Below the pieces are notes generated by a model, which saw nothing but the letters and a program-made list of their open reading frames with translations, did no database searches and was not told where the DNA came from. A program made the translations under genes and the position numbers. DNA of 64,000 nt from Archangium gephyra (GTDB lineage: Bacteria; Myxococcota; Myxococcia; Myxococcales; Myxococcaceae). The stretch covers positions 174,501 through 238,500 of the forward strand of contig NZ_CP011509.1 in NCBI RefSeq assembly GCF_001027285.1, given 5' to 3'. Shown piece after piece: positions 48,918 to 59,317 of this stretch (position 1 is the first letter of the stretch; the number at the start of each line of letters is the position of its first letter).

Positions 48918-50201
48918 CTACGTCCCCACGGCGGCCCGGGCCTCGCTCTGCGCCTTGGGCTCGGGCAGGGGGAAGGCCTCCCAACCGGCGGGCCACTGCA
49001 CGCGCTCGTAGCTGAAGCGGTGCGTGTCATCCGCGGGCCAGGGCGCGTCCACCGGCTCCACCAGCAGATCGAAGACACCGTGGTCGAAGGGCCGGCCCGG
49101 TCCCGGCTTCCCCGGAACGATGCGCTCGCGCAGGCCGCGTCCGGCCAGCTCCAGCGAGCGGTAATGACAGAACGGGTTGTTGCCCCGCTTGTCGAAGAGC
49201 ACGTGTGCCTGCTGGCTGCACCCGCCCCGGCACGCCGCGGCGTACTTGCAGCTTCCGCAGTACCCCCACATGTGCGCCGTCCCCTTCTCGGTACCGGCGT
49301 CCACGTTGAAGGTCAGCTCGCGCGACTCCAGGATATCGGCCAGCGGCTGCTTGCGGATGTTGCCGCCCACGTACTCGGACGGCAGCGTGGGGCAGCCCTT
49401 GATGCCGCCATCGGCATGAATGCCGAGCACGGACAGGCCCGCCTTGCAGCCCGCCCACAGCTTGCCCACGCTCGCGAAGAGCAGGTCGTCGTACGGGCCG
49501 AAGTAACCGATGTCATTGGCGGGCGTCAGCGCCACGCGCGACTCATCGCGGGCCCGCAGCGCGACGCGCGCGAGCATCCGGTAGAAGTCCGGCAGCTCCG
49601 CCGGCTGCAGCAGCATCCACGCGTTGTCCCCGCCATTGCCCATGGCCGAGGTGAGCTGCACCTGCCACCCGCGGATGCCGGCGTCCCTCAGCCGCTCGTA
49701 GAGCGCGGGCAGCTCGGGGGCGGACAGGCGGTTGATCTGCGTGTTGGCGCTGAAGGGCAGGCCCACCTCGCGGAAGTGGCCCAGCGTCTGGAAGCAGAAG
49801 AAGAAGGAGCGGGGCTTGCCGCGAATGCGATCGTGCGTGGCCTCGAGGCCGTCCACCGACACGGAGACGTGGGCGATGCCCGCGTCCTTCATCTTGCGCG
49901 CCGTCTCGCGCGACAGGCCATAGCCGCCCGTCGTCATCGTGCAGCGCATGCCGGCGTCCGTGATGGCCCTGGCGATCTCCAGCCAGTCCGGACGGAGGAA
50001 GGCTTCTCCTCCCTCGATGGTGACTTCCTGGATGCCCACCTCGGCCAGCTGGCGGACCAGGTCGAGCGCCTCCTCGGGGGAGAGCTCGTCGTTGCGCGTG
50101 TCCCCCGCCCGGGAGCCGCAGTGTCCACAGGCGAGATTGCACTTCAGGGTGAGTTCCCACACGGCATACGCCGTGCGGGGTTGGACGACCGGAGGTGGCA
50201 T
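48918..50201 (-). CDS. Radical SAM/SPASM enzyme, probable peptide maturase
   Basis: 427 aa. The radical SAM cluster motif is CNLACGHC (C21, C25, C28), followed by TIEGGEAFLR, SVSVDGLEATHDRIRG and the TIM-barrel strands. The C-terminus has the SPASM pattern: C252-x12-G-x4-C270, C315-x2-C318-x5-C324-x3-C328 and C345, all seven in the expected order for two auxiliary [4Fe-4S] clusters. The stop is 36 bp from the GspG-like gene and the start is 30 bp from a 55-aa peptide gene. SPASM enzymes next to short precursors make Cys-thioether, ether or C-C crosslinks in RiPPs. Product unknown. Confidence 0.92.
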   Translation of the reverse strand: MPPPVVQPRTAYAVWELTLKCNLACGHCGSRAGDTRNDELSPEEALDLVRQLAEVGIQEVTIEGGEAFLRPDWLEIARAITDAGMRCTMTTGGYGLSRETARKMKDAGIAHVSVSVDGLEATHDRIRGKPRSFFFCFQTLGHFREVGLPFSANTQINRLSAPELPALYERLRDAGIRGWQVQLTSAMGNGGDNAWMLLQPAELPDFYRMLARVALRARDESRVALTPANDIGYFGPYDDLLFASVGKLWAGCKAGLSVLGIHADGGIKGCPTLPSEYVGGNIRKQPLADILESRELTFNVDAGTEKGTAHMWGYCGSCKYAAACRGGCSQQAHVLFDKRGNNPFCHYRSLELAGRGLRERIVPGKPGPGRPFDHGVFDLLVEPVDAPWPADDTHRFSYERVQWPAGWEAFPLPEPKAQSEARAAVGT

Positions 50202-50231
50202 GGGCGGGGGCGCGCGAACGTGAGAGGGAGA

Positions 50232-50399
50232 CTAGCTCTCCAGCGAGATCTCGATCGGGGGCGGCAGGCCGTACCGGGCGCTACCACCGCGCACGCCCTC
50301 GAGGGTGTTCTCGTCCAGCTCGACGACCTCGCGGGCCTTCTCGTTCTGGCGCTCAATCACCTTGCTACGGGGGAACTTCTTCTCGACCTTCGTCGTCAT
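50232..50399 (-). CDS. Putative RiPP precursor peptide
   Basis: A 55-aa protein from ATG 50399. The leader-like N-terminus is basic then acidic (KKFPRSKVIERQNEKAREVVELDENTLEGV) and ends in RGG at residues 37-39. The remaining 16 residues are SARYGLPPPIEISLES. There is no cysteine, so a thioether sactipeptide is excluded; the aromatic Tyr43 and the PPPIEI run are the likely crosslink or epimerisation sites. Its proximity to the SPASM enzyme (30 bp) is the main evidence. I do not recognise a named RiPP family. Confidence 0.7.
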   Translation of the reverse strand: MTTKVEKKFPRSKVIERQNEKAREVVELDENTLEGVRGGSARYGLPPPIEISLES

Positions 50400-50485
50400 G
50401 GCAGTCCCTTCCGACCGAGTAGTGGGCCTTCTAGGGTGAATGAAGGGCACACCGCCTGTCAACCCGCGAACCACGAAATCCGCGT

Positions 50486-50620
50486 CTACCAGAGAGCGCG
50501 GAAGAGGGGCACGGAGTGGGGCTTGCCCTTGAGGCGCACGGGGGGCAGCTCCTCGAAGCCGGACTCGTGGCCCGCGAGCAGCTCCACGGTGCGCTCGCCG
50601 ACGAGGAGAGTTCCCCGGGT
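50486..50620 (-). pseudogene. Duplicated 3' end of the cyclase gene
   Basis: The last 39 codons plus stop ([40 protein letters not shown], about 120 bp) repeat the 3' end of the cyclase gene at 54609-56132, with roughly ten mismatches. Upstream of it the reading frame no longer matches a cyclase. The two copies are direct repeats flanking the large kelch-like gene, suggesting a duplication or insertion scar. Confidence 0.8.
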
Positions 50621-50811
50621 GGAGGCCCTGCCAGGTGGGCCTCGCAAAACCAAGCAGTCCTGCTGCGACCCTTCGTGTGGAGCTCGGAGCGTACGGTGAA
50701 GCCGACCATGAGCATCTCCGGACAGTGAATACACTAGGCTTAGACGCGCTCATGGCTTCATGTCAGCGTCCCCTCCATCTGCAGAATGACGTATCACCAC
50801 GAGGGAAAAGC

Positions 50812-53800
50812 ATGAGCGAACTCAAGCAGCAAACAGGGTTGTGCAAGCAACCTTCCCAGGAATGCCCTGGCGCCGCTGTGCGCATGGCGCTCTCCATGAT
50901 GCTTGGGCTCTTCTGCCTCTTCAGCCTTGGCTGCGGCAATACCACCACCGAGCAACCGCGCGAGGAATTCCGCCCGTCGCGGACACTCCTGGACCGCGCC
51001 ACCTCGGTGTCCTCCACGTCCGAAGGCGAGTGGAGTCCGGCGGCAAGCATGGCCGGTGGCCGGTTCCTTCACACCGCCACGCGCCTGGCGGATGGCCGGG
51101 TCCTCGCCACGGGCGGCTACAACCGCTCCACGGAGCTTTACGACCCTGGCACCGGCACCTGGGGCCGCAGGGCGGACGCGCTCGACACGCACCGCGCGGC
51201 CACGGCCACGCTGCTACCCGATGGCCGGGTGCTCATCGCCGGCGTTGGTGACAACGGTATTTCCTCGGAGCTGTACGCGCCCACCAACGGCACCTGGACC
51301 CCGAGCGGTAGCATGGGGACGCCGCGCCTCTACCATACGGCCACGCTGCTGCCGGGCGGCCGCGTCCTGGTGACAGGGGGCGCGGACCGCGAGTACGGAG
51401 GCGCCGTGCTGTCCACGGCCGAGCTCTATGACCCAGCCACCGGCACCTGGATGCCTGCGGCCCCCATGGCCTCGGCTCGCCGCGACCACACCGCCACCCT
51501 GCTCGGCAACGGCAAGGTGCTGGTGACGGGCGGAACCAACGCCAGCGGCCTGCGCCAGGGCTCGACCGAGGTGTACGATCCAGCCACGGGCACCTGGAGC
51601 CCGGCGGGTGGTATGGCCGTGGCGCGTGTCTCCCACTCGGCCACCCTGCTCCCGGACGGTAAGGTGCTCGTCGTGGGCGGTGGCGACACCTCGTGGGAGA
51701 GCAGCACCTCCGTGGAGCTTTTCAACCCGGCCACCGGCACCTGGACCAGGGCCGCCAGCATGGCCGCGCCGCGCCGCGCCCACTCCGCGACCCTGCTGCC
51801 CTCGGGACAAGTGCTCGTAGCGGGCGGCTTCCATGAGCACAACGGCATCCTCACCTCGGCGGAGGTGTACGAACCCACCCTCGGCGCCTGGCACGCCGCG
51901 GGGCCCCTGACCACAGGCCGTTATCTTCACACCGCGACGCTCCTGACGGACGGCCGGGTTCTCGCTGCTGGCGGCGTCAGCAACGGCGACCAGGCTTCCA
52001 CGGAAGTGTACAGCCCCCCTCCTCCTTTCGAGCCGGCTGGCACCAGCCTGCTGCTTCAGGTGGTCGACAACGCGGGCCATCCCATCCCAGGGGCCGCTGT
52101 CTCCTCTCAAGGCGCTGTCTTCCCCCTCGACAGCTCGGGCCACCGGCTCTTCGAGAATCTCCCGCCCGGGCGCTTCTTCGCCCGCGTGGATGCGCTCGGC
52201 TTCACGTCCGCCACGGCGGTGGTGGAGTTGCGAGCAGGGGCTCACGTGGGAGCCCAGGTGAAGCTGCTCCCGCTGGCCAACCCCATCCCCTTCCAGGCAA
52301 ACCTAGGCGGCGACATCCAGACGGAGCAGGTTCGCGTCACCATTCCAGCGGGCGCTGTCGTGGATGCCCTGGGGCAGCGCGTCACGGGCACCGTGAATGT
52401 CACCATCGCCCCGCTGAACCCAACGAGCCAGTTGGCCGCCATGCCGGGCCCCCTGGAGGGCATCGCCGCCGCGGATGGCGAGACCGTGCAGTTGGAGAGC
52501 TTCTTCATGGCCGAGGTGAGCCTGTGGAGCAACGGTGCGCCCGTGCAGCTGGCTCCGGGCAAATCCGCTACCTTGGAGTTCCTCCTCCCGGCGGCCCTGG
52601 CCAGCCAGTTCAAGGCCGGGGACACCGTGCCCGCCTGGTGGTTTGACTTGGACGCGGGCCACTGGCGCGAGGAGGGCCGCGGCACCATCAAGCCCTCCAC
52701 CACCCAGCCAGGAAGACTGGCATGGGTCGTCACGGTGAACCACTTCACCTGGTGGAACTGCGACGCGCCCTGGACGGACAAGAGTTGTGTCAACGTCCTC
52801 GTCGTGGACTCGCGTGGTGCACCCGTCCAAGGCGCCGCAGTGAACGCCGAGGGGGTCAGCTACACGGGGGCCAGCAGCCACTCCTACACCGACGGGAGCG
52901 GCCGGGCCTGCATCGAGATAAAACGTGGCAACACGGCCAACGTCTTCGCCGGACTGCCCGGCCAGCCCGCCACGGAGCGGGTGACCGTGACGGGAACATC
53001 AGCGGCGGCTGTCTGTGGCAGAGGCCCCTGCACCGAGGTGCAGCTCATCCTACCCGACGTCATCTGCACGCCGGGAGCCTACGTGTCATGCCCGTACTCG
53101 GGGCCCGCGGGAACCGAGGGCCAGGGGCTGTGTCAGGCCAGCCGTCGGCGGTGCAATGTCACGGGGACGGAGTGGAGCGTCTGCCAGGGACAAGTGCTGC
53201 CCGTGACAGAGAACTGCCACACCCCCTTTGATGATGACTGCGATGGCGTGGTGAATGAGGACTGCTTCTGCTCCGACAAACAGGGCCAGCCCTGCTATGG
53301 CGGCCCCACCGGGACGCAGGGAGTCGGCATCTGTCATGAGGGCACCATCGGGTGCGATCTCTTCGGCACTATCATCTGTCAGGGGCAACAGCTCCCCCAG
53401 ACGGAGGCATGCTGGACACTGACGGATGATGACTGCAATGGCGTGAGCGAAGCATGCGCGGCCGGTGCATCGGGTTGGACCTCGACGGGCTCCATGGCCG
53501 CGGCTCGCTACCTCCACACGGCGACGCTGCTGCCCAACGGCAAGGTGCTCGTCGTGGGGGGATTCGGAAGCAGCGGTCCCCTTGCGACAGCGGAGGTGTA
53601 CGACCCGGCCTCGGGCACTTGGAGCACGACCGGCTCCATGGCCTCGGCTCGCTACCTCCACACGGCGACGCTGCTGCCCGACGGCAAGGTGCTCGTCTCG
53701 GGGGGAACGGGCGGTGGCGCCAGCTCCGTGACGTCAGAGGTGTACGACCCCGCCTCGGGCACCTGGAGCGCTCCCAGCTTCATGACGTCGCCTCGCTTCA

Positions 53801-54477
53801 GCCACACGGCGACGCTGCTGCCCAACGGCAAGGTGCTCCTCTCCGGGGGATTCGGCGCCGGCATCAACGAGACGGCGGAGGTGTACGACCCCACCTTGGG
53901 CACCTGGAGCGCTACCGGCTCCATGGCCTCGCCTCGCGCCGCCCATACAGCGACGCTGCTGCCCAACGGCAAGGTGCTCGTCTCAGGGGGCCAAAGCAGT
54001 AGCGGCTACCTCGCGACAGCGGAGGTGTACGACCCCGCCTCGGGCACCTGGAGCGCTACCGGCGTCATGACCTCGCCTCGCATCCAGCACAAGGCGACGC
54101 TGCTGCCTAGCGGCAAGGTGCTCGTCTCGGGAGGAGAGGACAACGACTATCTCGCGTTGGCAGAGGTGTACGACCCAGCCTCGGGCACCTGGAGCGCTAC
54201 CAACTCCATGGCCATGCCTCGCTACGGCCACACGGCGACCCTGCTGCCCAACGGCAAGGTGCTCGTCTCGGGGGGATGGAGCAGTAGCGGCATCACCCTC
54301 ATGACAGCGGAGGTGTACGACCCGGCCTCGGGCACCTGGAGCGCTATCGACACCATGGCCTCGCGTCGCGGCTTCCACACGGCGACACTGCTGCCCAACA
54401 ACAAGGTGCTCATCTCGGGGGGATTAATCTATGGCTTCTTCCTCTTTATCTCGGAGGCGGAGCTGTACACACCCTGA
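50812..54477 (+). CDS. Large lipoprotein with kelch-like repeats and a Cys-rich MopE-like region
   Basis: 1221 aa from ATG 50812 (GAGGGAAAAGC upstream). The signal region [16 protein letters not shown] ends with a lipobox-type Cys (C41). Residues 73-403 hold about seven kelch-like repeats of the pattern [21 protein letters not shown]. Residues 407-477 resemble a carboxypeptidase regulatory-like domain ([20 protein letters not shown]), then a beta domain follows. Residues 751-884 are Cys-rich with the [12 protein letters not shown] and [11 protein letters not shown] motifs of MopE-like putative metal-binding proteins. Residues 887-1221 hold about seven more repeats ending SGG. The repeats are highly similar, especially the C-terminal set. 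Surface adhesin or sensor is inferred. Confidence 0.85.
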   Translation: MSELKQQTGLCKQPSQECPGAAVRMALSMMLGLFCLFSLGCGNTTTEQPREEFRPSRTLLDRATSVSSTSEGEWSPAASMAGGRFLHTATRLADGRVLATGGYNRSTELYDPGTGTWGRRADALDTHRAATATLLPDGRVLIAGVGDNGISSELYAPTNGTWTPSGSMGTPRLYHTATLLPGGRVLVTGGADREYGGAVLSTAELYDPATGTWMPAAPMASARRDHTATLLGNGKVLVTGGTNASGLRQGSTEVYDPATGTWSPAGGMAVARVSHSATLLPDGKVLVVGGGDTSWESSTSVELFNPATGTWTRAASMAAPRRAHSATLLPSGQVLVAGGFHEHNGILTSAEVYEPTLGAWHAAGPLTTGRYLHTATLLTDGRVLAAGGVSNGDQASTEVYSPPPPFEPAGTSLLLQVVDNAGHPIPGAAVSSQGAVFPLDSSGHRLFENLPPGRFFARVDALGFTSATAVVELRAGAHVGAQVKLLPLANPIPFQANLGGDIQTEQVRVTIPAGAVVDALGQRVTGTVNVTIAPLNPTSQLAAMPGPLEGIAAADGETVQLESFFMAEVSLWSNGAPVQLAPGKSATLEFLLPAALASQFKAGDTVPAWWFDLDAGHWREEGRGTIKPSTTQPGRLAWVVTVNHFTWWNCDAPWTDKSCVNVLVVDSRGAPVQGAAVNAEGVSYTGASSHSYTDGSGRACIEIKRGNTANVFAGLPGQPATERVTVTGTSAAAVCGRGPCTEVQLILPDVICTPGAYVSCPYSGPAGTEGQGLCQASRRRCNVTGTEWSVCQGQVLPVTENCHTPFDDDCDGVVNEDCFCSDKQGQPCYGGPTGTQGVGICHEGTIGCDLFGTIICQGQQLPQTEACWTLTDDDCNGVSEACAAGASGWTSTGSMAAARYLHTATLLPNGKVLVVGGFGSSGPLATAEVYDPASGTWSTTGSMASARYLHTATLLPDGKVLVSGGTGGGASSVTSEVYDPASGTWSAPSFMTSPRFSHTATLLPNGKVLLSGGFGAGINETAEVYDPTLGTWSATGSMASPRAAHTATLLPNGKVLVSGGQSSSGYLATAEVYDPASGTWSATGVMTSPRIQHKATLLPSGKVLVSGGEDNDYLALAEVYDPASGTWSATNSMAMPRYGHTATLLPNGKVLVSGGWSSSGITLMTAEVYDPASGTWSAIDTMASRRGFHTATLLPNNKVLISGGLIYGFFLFISEAELYTP

Positions 54478-54508
54478 GCCCTGAGCGGCATTCAATGCCA
54501 CGACAGGC

Positions 54509-54546
54509 AAGCGGCGGGGCCCGGCCCACGGGCTCCGCCGCTTCAT
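54509..54546 (+). terminator. Terminator after the kelch-like gene
   Basis: AAGCGGCGG (54509-54517) pairs with CCGCCGCTT (54535-54543), with CCCG/CGGG continuing the stem and a short T-rich tail. About 32 bp after the gene's stop codon. Confidence 0.7.
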
Positions 54547-54608
54547 TCAACTGGGATGAAGCAGCCACGCCTGGACGGGCAGAGCATTCGCTCCCGGAGG
54601 AGAGGGAC

Positions 54609-56132
54609 CTACCACAGAGCGCGGAAGAGGGGCACGGGGTGGGGCTTGCCCTTGAGGCGCACGGGGGGCAGTTCCTCGAAGCCCGACTCGTGCCCGGCCA
54701 GCAGCTCCACGGTGCGCTCGCCGACGAGAATTTCTCCCGGACCGGCCAGGGCGCACAGCCGCGCGGCCACGTTCACCGAGTCGCCGATGCAGGTGTACTC
54801 GGTGCGCATGGCGCCGCCGATGTTGCCGGCCACGGCCATGCCCGAGTTGATGCCGATGCCCAGCTCGAGCGTGAGGGGGCGGCCCTGGCGGGTGGTGGCC
54901 CACTCGGCCTCGGCGCGCTGGCGCAGCTCGACCATGAAGGCCATCATCATCTTCGCGGACTGGAGGGCGCGCAGCGCGTCGTCCTCGCGGAACACGGGCG
55001 CGCCGAAGACGGCCATGAGCCCATCCCCGAGGAACTTGTCCAGCGTCCCGCCGCAGGTGAGCACCGCGTCGGACAGCCCGCCCAGCACTTGATTCAACAC
55101 ACCGACGGTCTGCTCGGGAGGCAGACTGTCCGCGAGCCCGGTGAAGTTGCGGATGTCGGCGAAGAGGATGGTGACCTCGCGCTTCTCGCCGGTGAGCACC
55201 ACCGAGTCGGGGCTCTTGAGGATCTCCTCGACGACGGCGTCGGAGGTGTAGCGGGCGAAGAGCTTGCGCATCCGCTCCGTCTCGCCGGTGCGGCGCATGA
55301 CGCTCTCGATGCGCGCGGCGAGCTCGTCCATGGAGGCGGACTTGTTGACGTAGTCATCCGCGCCCGCGCGCAGGCCCTTCACGCGCTCGGTGTCGTTGTC
55401 GTTGGCGGTGAGGATGATGACGGGCATGGCCCGGCTGGGGCCTTCCTTGAGGCGGCGGCACAGCTCCATGCCGTCGATGCCGGGCATGTCCAGGTCGCTC
55501 AGGACGATGGCCGGCTGCACCTTGCCCACCTGCTCGAGGGCCTCGTACGGATCCTGGAAGCAGATGACCTCGTAGCCGAGCGACACGAGCCCGTCCTGCA
55601 CGAAGGCGCAGGCCAGGGGGCTGTCGTCGACGACCATGACGCGGTGGTGGCCGCCCTCCTGGGGCAGGGCGCGGGCGGGAGTCTCCTGGCGGCCGGAGAC
55701 GCGGCCCTGGAGGCCGAGCCCCTCGTAGAGCTGTTTGTAGGTGCAGTACCCGTGCTCGACGACGATTTCGCCCAGCTTGCGGCCGGTGCGGCGCTGGAGG
55801 GCGAGGGCCTCGTCGAGCTGCGCGACGGTGAGGTACTTGAGGCCCACGAGCAGCTCGCCCAGGGGGGGCTGCGCGGGGGTGAAGCCCTGGGGGGCGTTGT
55901 GCAGGCCGAGCGCCTCGCCCAGCGCGTCTTGAATCTGCTCGCGGGTGACGTAGCCCAGGGAGATGAGGGCCTCGCCGAGCCGCTGGCCGTTGAGCGACTG
56001 GAGGGCGAGTGCCTCTTCGATCTGATTGGGCGTGACGATGCCGAGCTTGAGCAGGAGCTCGCCGAAGAGAGGGCTGTCAGCGCGAACCGCGGAGCGGTTG
56101 CTGCCATCGGCACGGGTCAAACGGGCATCCAC
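54609..56132 (-). CDS. MshEN (c-di-GMP-binding-like)-receiver-class III adenylate/guanylate cyclase
   Basis: 507 aa; GTG 56132 chosen but the start is uncertain. Residues 21-78 and 90-142 are two MshEN-like repeats ([85 protein letters not shown]), the motif that binds c-di-GMP in MshE-type ATPases. Residues 164-280 are a receiver domain with VVDDS, phosphoacceptor D213 (LSDLDMPG) and Lys264. Residues 315-507 are a class III cyclase with metal Asps D326 (ILFADIRNF) and D370 (LDKFLGDG) and the [11 protein letters not shown] block. K366 suggests ATP specificity. The 3' end is duplicated at 50486-50620. Confidence 0.9.
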   Translation of the reverse strand: MDARLTRADGSNRSAVRADSPLFGELLLKLGIVTPNQIEEALALQSLNGQRLGEALISLGYVTREQIQDALGEALGLHNAPQGFTPAQPPLGELLVGLKYLTVAQLDEALALQRRTGRKLGEIVVEHGYCTYKQLYEGLGLQGRVSGRQETPARALPQEGGHHRVMVVDDSPLACAFVQDGLVSLGYEVICFQDPYEALEQVGKVQPAIVLSDLDMPGIDGMELCRRLKEGPSRAMPVIILTANDNDTERVKGLRAGADDYVNKSASMDELAARIESVMRRTGETERMRKLFARYTSDAVVEEILKSPDSVVLTGEKREVTILFADIRNFTGLADSLPPEQTVGVLNQVLGGLSDAVLTCGGTLDKFLGDGLMAVFGAPVFREDDALRALQSAKMMMAFMVELRQRAEAEWATTRQGRPLTLELGIGINSGMAVAGNIGGAMRTEYTCIGDSVNVAARLCALAGPGEILVGERTVELLAGHESGFEELPPVRLKGKPHPVPLFRALW

Positions 56133-56286
56133 CTTCGAAAAAAGTGATTCCGGGTCCCAGCGTACCCCAGGCTCCGGGGTCGAGACACATCGCGTCCACA
56201 CTCCCCCGGTGGGTCCCCAGGCAGGCGGAAGCTTCCCTGATTTCAAGGGTTTGTGTCCGTGGATGCCCCCTCGCCCCCCGTCCCCC

Positions 56287-59154
56287 CTACTCCCGGGGAA
56301 GCTCCACGGTGAAGGTGGACCCCTCTCCGGGAGCGCTGCGCACCAGGATGTGGCCCCCGTGGGACTCGACGATCTCCCGTGAAATCCACAGCCCCAGCCC
56401 GAGCCCGTTGAACTGCTGGCCATTCACGGCGCGCTCGAAGCGCTCGAAGATGCGGGCCTGGTCCTCGGGGGCGATGCCAATCCCGTTGTCCTTCACCACC
56501 AGCCGGGCCCGGCCATCCATCCCCGACTCCACGCGCACCTCCACGGGCTGGCCGCGCCCGTACTTCGCCGCGTTGGACAGCAGGTTGCCCACCACCTGCT
56601 CCAGCCGCACCCGGTCCCACCGGCCGGGCACGGCGGCGTCGGCCACCAGCTTCACCTCGCTGCCGGCGCGGGCGAGCGCCTCGGACAGGCGCCCCACCGT
56701 GTCGCGTGTCAGTGCCGCCAGGTCCACCTCCTCGCGCTGCAGGTTCAGCCGCCCCGAGGTGATGCGGCCCGCGTCCAGCAGCTCGTCGATGAGGGCGCCC
56801 AGCCGCTCGCTGGTGCGCTCGGCCTTCTCCACGCGCTGCGCCAGTCCCGGGGTGGTGGCCACCTCCCGCGCCGTGCGTGCCAGCATCTGGATCTGCAGCC
56901 GCAACGCGCTCAGCGGCGTCTTCAGCTCGTGCCCCGCCACGGAGAGGAAGTCATCGCGCAGGCGCACCGCCTCGGTGGCCGCGCCGTACAGCCGCGCGTC
57001 CTCGATGGCCAGGGCCGCGCGCTCGCCGAGGCTCTGCAGCAACATCTGGTCCTCCTCGCCGTAGGGCTTGCCCCCGGCCACGTCGCGCACCACGCCGAGG
57101 CTGCCGAAGACCCGCCCCTTCACCGTGAGCGGCACCACCAGCAGACTCTGCGGGCCGTAGCGGTCCAGGTAGGGCAGGTACTCGGGCAGCCGGCCCGAGG
57201 TCCGCGCCTCCTCCACGTCGATGTCCGGCAGCAGCACCGCGCGCCCGCTGGAGACGGCGCCGCCATGCAGTCCCTCGCCCAGCTTCTGCCGCCGCGCGTG
57301 CACGGTGCCCGCCAGCAGCCAGCCCGCCTCGGGATCCGGGTGGTGGATGGTGACGGGCTCCAGGAAGTCCCCGTCCTCGGCCATGAGTTGCAGCACGCAC
57401 CCATCTCCCATCACCTCGGACACCTTGCGGGCGATCACATCCAGCACCGCCGGCAGATCCAGGCCGGCTTCCGCCAACAACTTGTCCACCTCCACGAGGC
57501 TGCGCAGGCGCGCGGCGTTGCGGCGGGACTCGGCCTCGGCGGAGCGGGCCTTGCGCAACAGGCGCGCATTGTCGATGGCCATGCCCGTGCGCGCCGCCAG
57601 GTCCTCGGCCAGCGAGCGGTCCGCGTCGGTGAAGGGCGCGTGCTCGGGCCCGCGCACGAAGGACATGGCGCCCAGGGTGCGCTGGCGAGCCACCAGCGGC
57701 ACGATGAGGAACGAGCCGCCCCCGGGTTTCTCTCCGGGACGCGCCTCCGCCTTGCGCGAGAAGGGGGGCACCAGCCCGGTGACGAGCTGCGAGCGCCCGG
57801 TGCGCACCACCTCCGTGATCGCCGAGGGCCGGGCCCGCTCCGGCGAGTAGCTTTCAATCTTGTCATGCATCAACGAGCGCTCCGGGCGCACGTGCTGCAC
57901 GGTGAGCCGCCGCAGGGCGCCGTGGTCGTCGAGGAAGTCCACCGCGCACCAGTCGGAGAAGCTCCCCACGGCGAGCTGCGCCACGCTGGCCACCGACGAC
58001 TCCCACTCGAGGGAGCCGGACAGCAGCACGCCGGCGTCGGCGAGCAGTTGCAGCCGCTGTCCGGCGGCCTCGGCCTGGAGACGGGCCGCGCGCTCGTTCT
58101 CGTAGAGGCGGGCGCGCTCCATGGCCTGGGCGCACTGGCGCGCCAGTCCCATCATCAGGGTGCGCTCCAGCTCGGTGAAGTGGCGCGCCTGGGCGAAGCC
58201 GAAGGCCAGCAGTCCCAGGCTGCGCTGCTCCACCCGGAGGGGGAGGAAGGCGAAGGCCTGGCAGGGCTGGCGCGACATGTACGCCATGAAGGCGGGGTAG
58301 CGGGCCCGCGCGTCCTCGGGGGACTCCAGCCACACCGGCACGCCCCGCGCCGCCGCGTCGAAGCCGGGCAGCTCGGGCATCTCCCGGGGCAGGGTGCGCA
58401 GCAGGGCCTCGTCCTCCGCGCGCGTGCCCACCGAGGCCACCATCTCCACCGAGCACCCATCCGCCGAGGCCTGGTGCACCGTGCCGCCCAGCGCGCCCAC
58501 GGCGGGCACGCCCAGCTCCAGCACCGCCCGGCCCACGTCCTCGCGGGTGAGGGCGCGGCCGAAGGCCTCCGTCACCGCGTGGAAGCTGGTGAGGCGCAGC
58601 AGCTCGGCCTGCTCGGCCTCGGCGCGGGCCTGCAACGCGGAGGTGCGCGCGGACTCCACCCACCGGCCGCGCTCGATGGCCAGCCCGGCCAGCTGCGCGT
58701 AGAGGGTGAAGCGCCGCATCTCCTCCGGAGAGAAGCCACGCGGCTCCGGCGAGGGCCCCAGCAGCACGCCCACGGTGCCACCGCCCGCGGCCCGCACCGG
58801 CAGGGCCAGCAGCGACGCCGCCCCCAGCCCGTCCATCACCCTCGCGAGCGCCGGCTCCAGCGCCCGCTCCGTCTGGTGGAACAACCAGGGCACGGGCTCC
58901 AGTGGAGGCGTGTCCAGCAGGCGGCGTCCGCACGTGGCCAGCGCCTCGGGGCAGAGCCCGGGAGTGGCCTGTGTCAGCAGCCGTCCGTCCACGTCCAGCC
59001 AGACGATGGCGGCACGCTCCAGCCCCACCGAGGACGCGGCGCAGCGCGCCACCTCCTGCAGCACGGCCAGGGCCGACGGCGCCGACGCGAGCTGCTCCAG
59101 CGCGCGCGACATGCGCTCCACCGCCGCGACGAAATTGCTTCCGGGCACCTGCAT
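56287..59154 (-). CDS. Sensor histidine kinase with four GAF domains
   Basis: 955 aa from ATG 59154 (GGGG-rich upstream; a TTG 27 bp further up is also open). GAF domains are at residues about 10-165, 185-350, 365-540 and 565-725, read from repeats such as [56 protein letters not shown] and [20 protein letters not shown]. HisKA follows with [19 protein letters not shown] (phosphoacceptor His), then HATPase_c with [29 protein letters not shown] and [13 protein letters not shown]. No membrane spans. The gene is upstream of the cyclase gene on the same strand, 154 bp away. Confidence 0.93.
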   Translation of the reverse strand: MQVPGSNFVAAVERMSRALEQLASAPSALAVLQEVARCAASSVGLERAAIVWLDVDGRLLTQATPGLCPEALATCGRRLLDTPPLEPVPWLFHQTERALEPALARVMDGLGAASLLALPVRAAGGGTVGVLLGPSPEPRGFSPEEMRRFTLYAQLAGLAIERGRWVESARTSALQARAEAEQAELLRLTSFHAVTEAFGRALTREDVGRAVLELGVPAVGALGGTVHQASADGCSVEMVASVGTRAEDEALLRTLPREMPELPGFDAAARGVPVWLESPEDARARYPAFMAYMSRQPCQAFAFLPLRVEQRSLGLLAFGFAQARHFTELERTLMMGLARQCAQAMERARLYENERAARLQAEAAGQRLQLLADAGVLLSGSLEWESSVASVAQLAVGSFSDWCAVDFLDDHGALRRLTVQHVRPERSLMHDKIESYSPERARPSAITEVVRTGRSQLVTGLVPPFSRKAEARPGEKPGGGSFLIVPLVARQRTLGAMSFVRGPEHAPFTDADRSLAEDLAARTGMAIDNARLLRKARSAEAESRRNAARLRSLVEVDKLLAEAGLDLPAVLDVIARKVSEVMGDGCVLQLMAEDGDFLEPVTIHHPDPEAGWLLAGTVHARRQKLGEGLHGGAVSSGRAVLLPDIDVEEARTSGRLPEYLPYLDRYGPQSLLVVPLTVKGRVFGSLGVVRDVAGGKPYGEEDQMLLQSLGERAALAIEDARLYGAATEAVRLRDDFLSVAGHELKTPLSALRLQIQMLARTAREVATTPGLAQRVEKAERTSERLGALIDELLDAGRITSGRLNLQREEVDLAALTRDTVGRLSEALARAGSEVKLVADAAVPGRWDRVRLEQVVGNLLSNAAKYGRGQPVEVRVESGMDGRARLVVKDNGIGIAPEDQARIFERFERAVNGQQFNGLGLGLWISREIVESHGGHILVRSAPGEGSTFTVELPRE

Positions 59155-59317
59155 GCGCCCACCCCCCAGGCCCGGGCCCAACCAGCACCGAGCGTGAGAT
59201 AGGAGTTTTCCACGAGTACCAGACGCCGGCCACCCTCCCCCCGGGCCGAGCGTCCGATTCAGGATAAACGGAACTTCCAGTTTTACCTGGATGTCTGACG
59301 CTTCACGTGGCGCGCCG

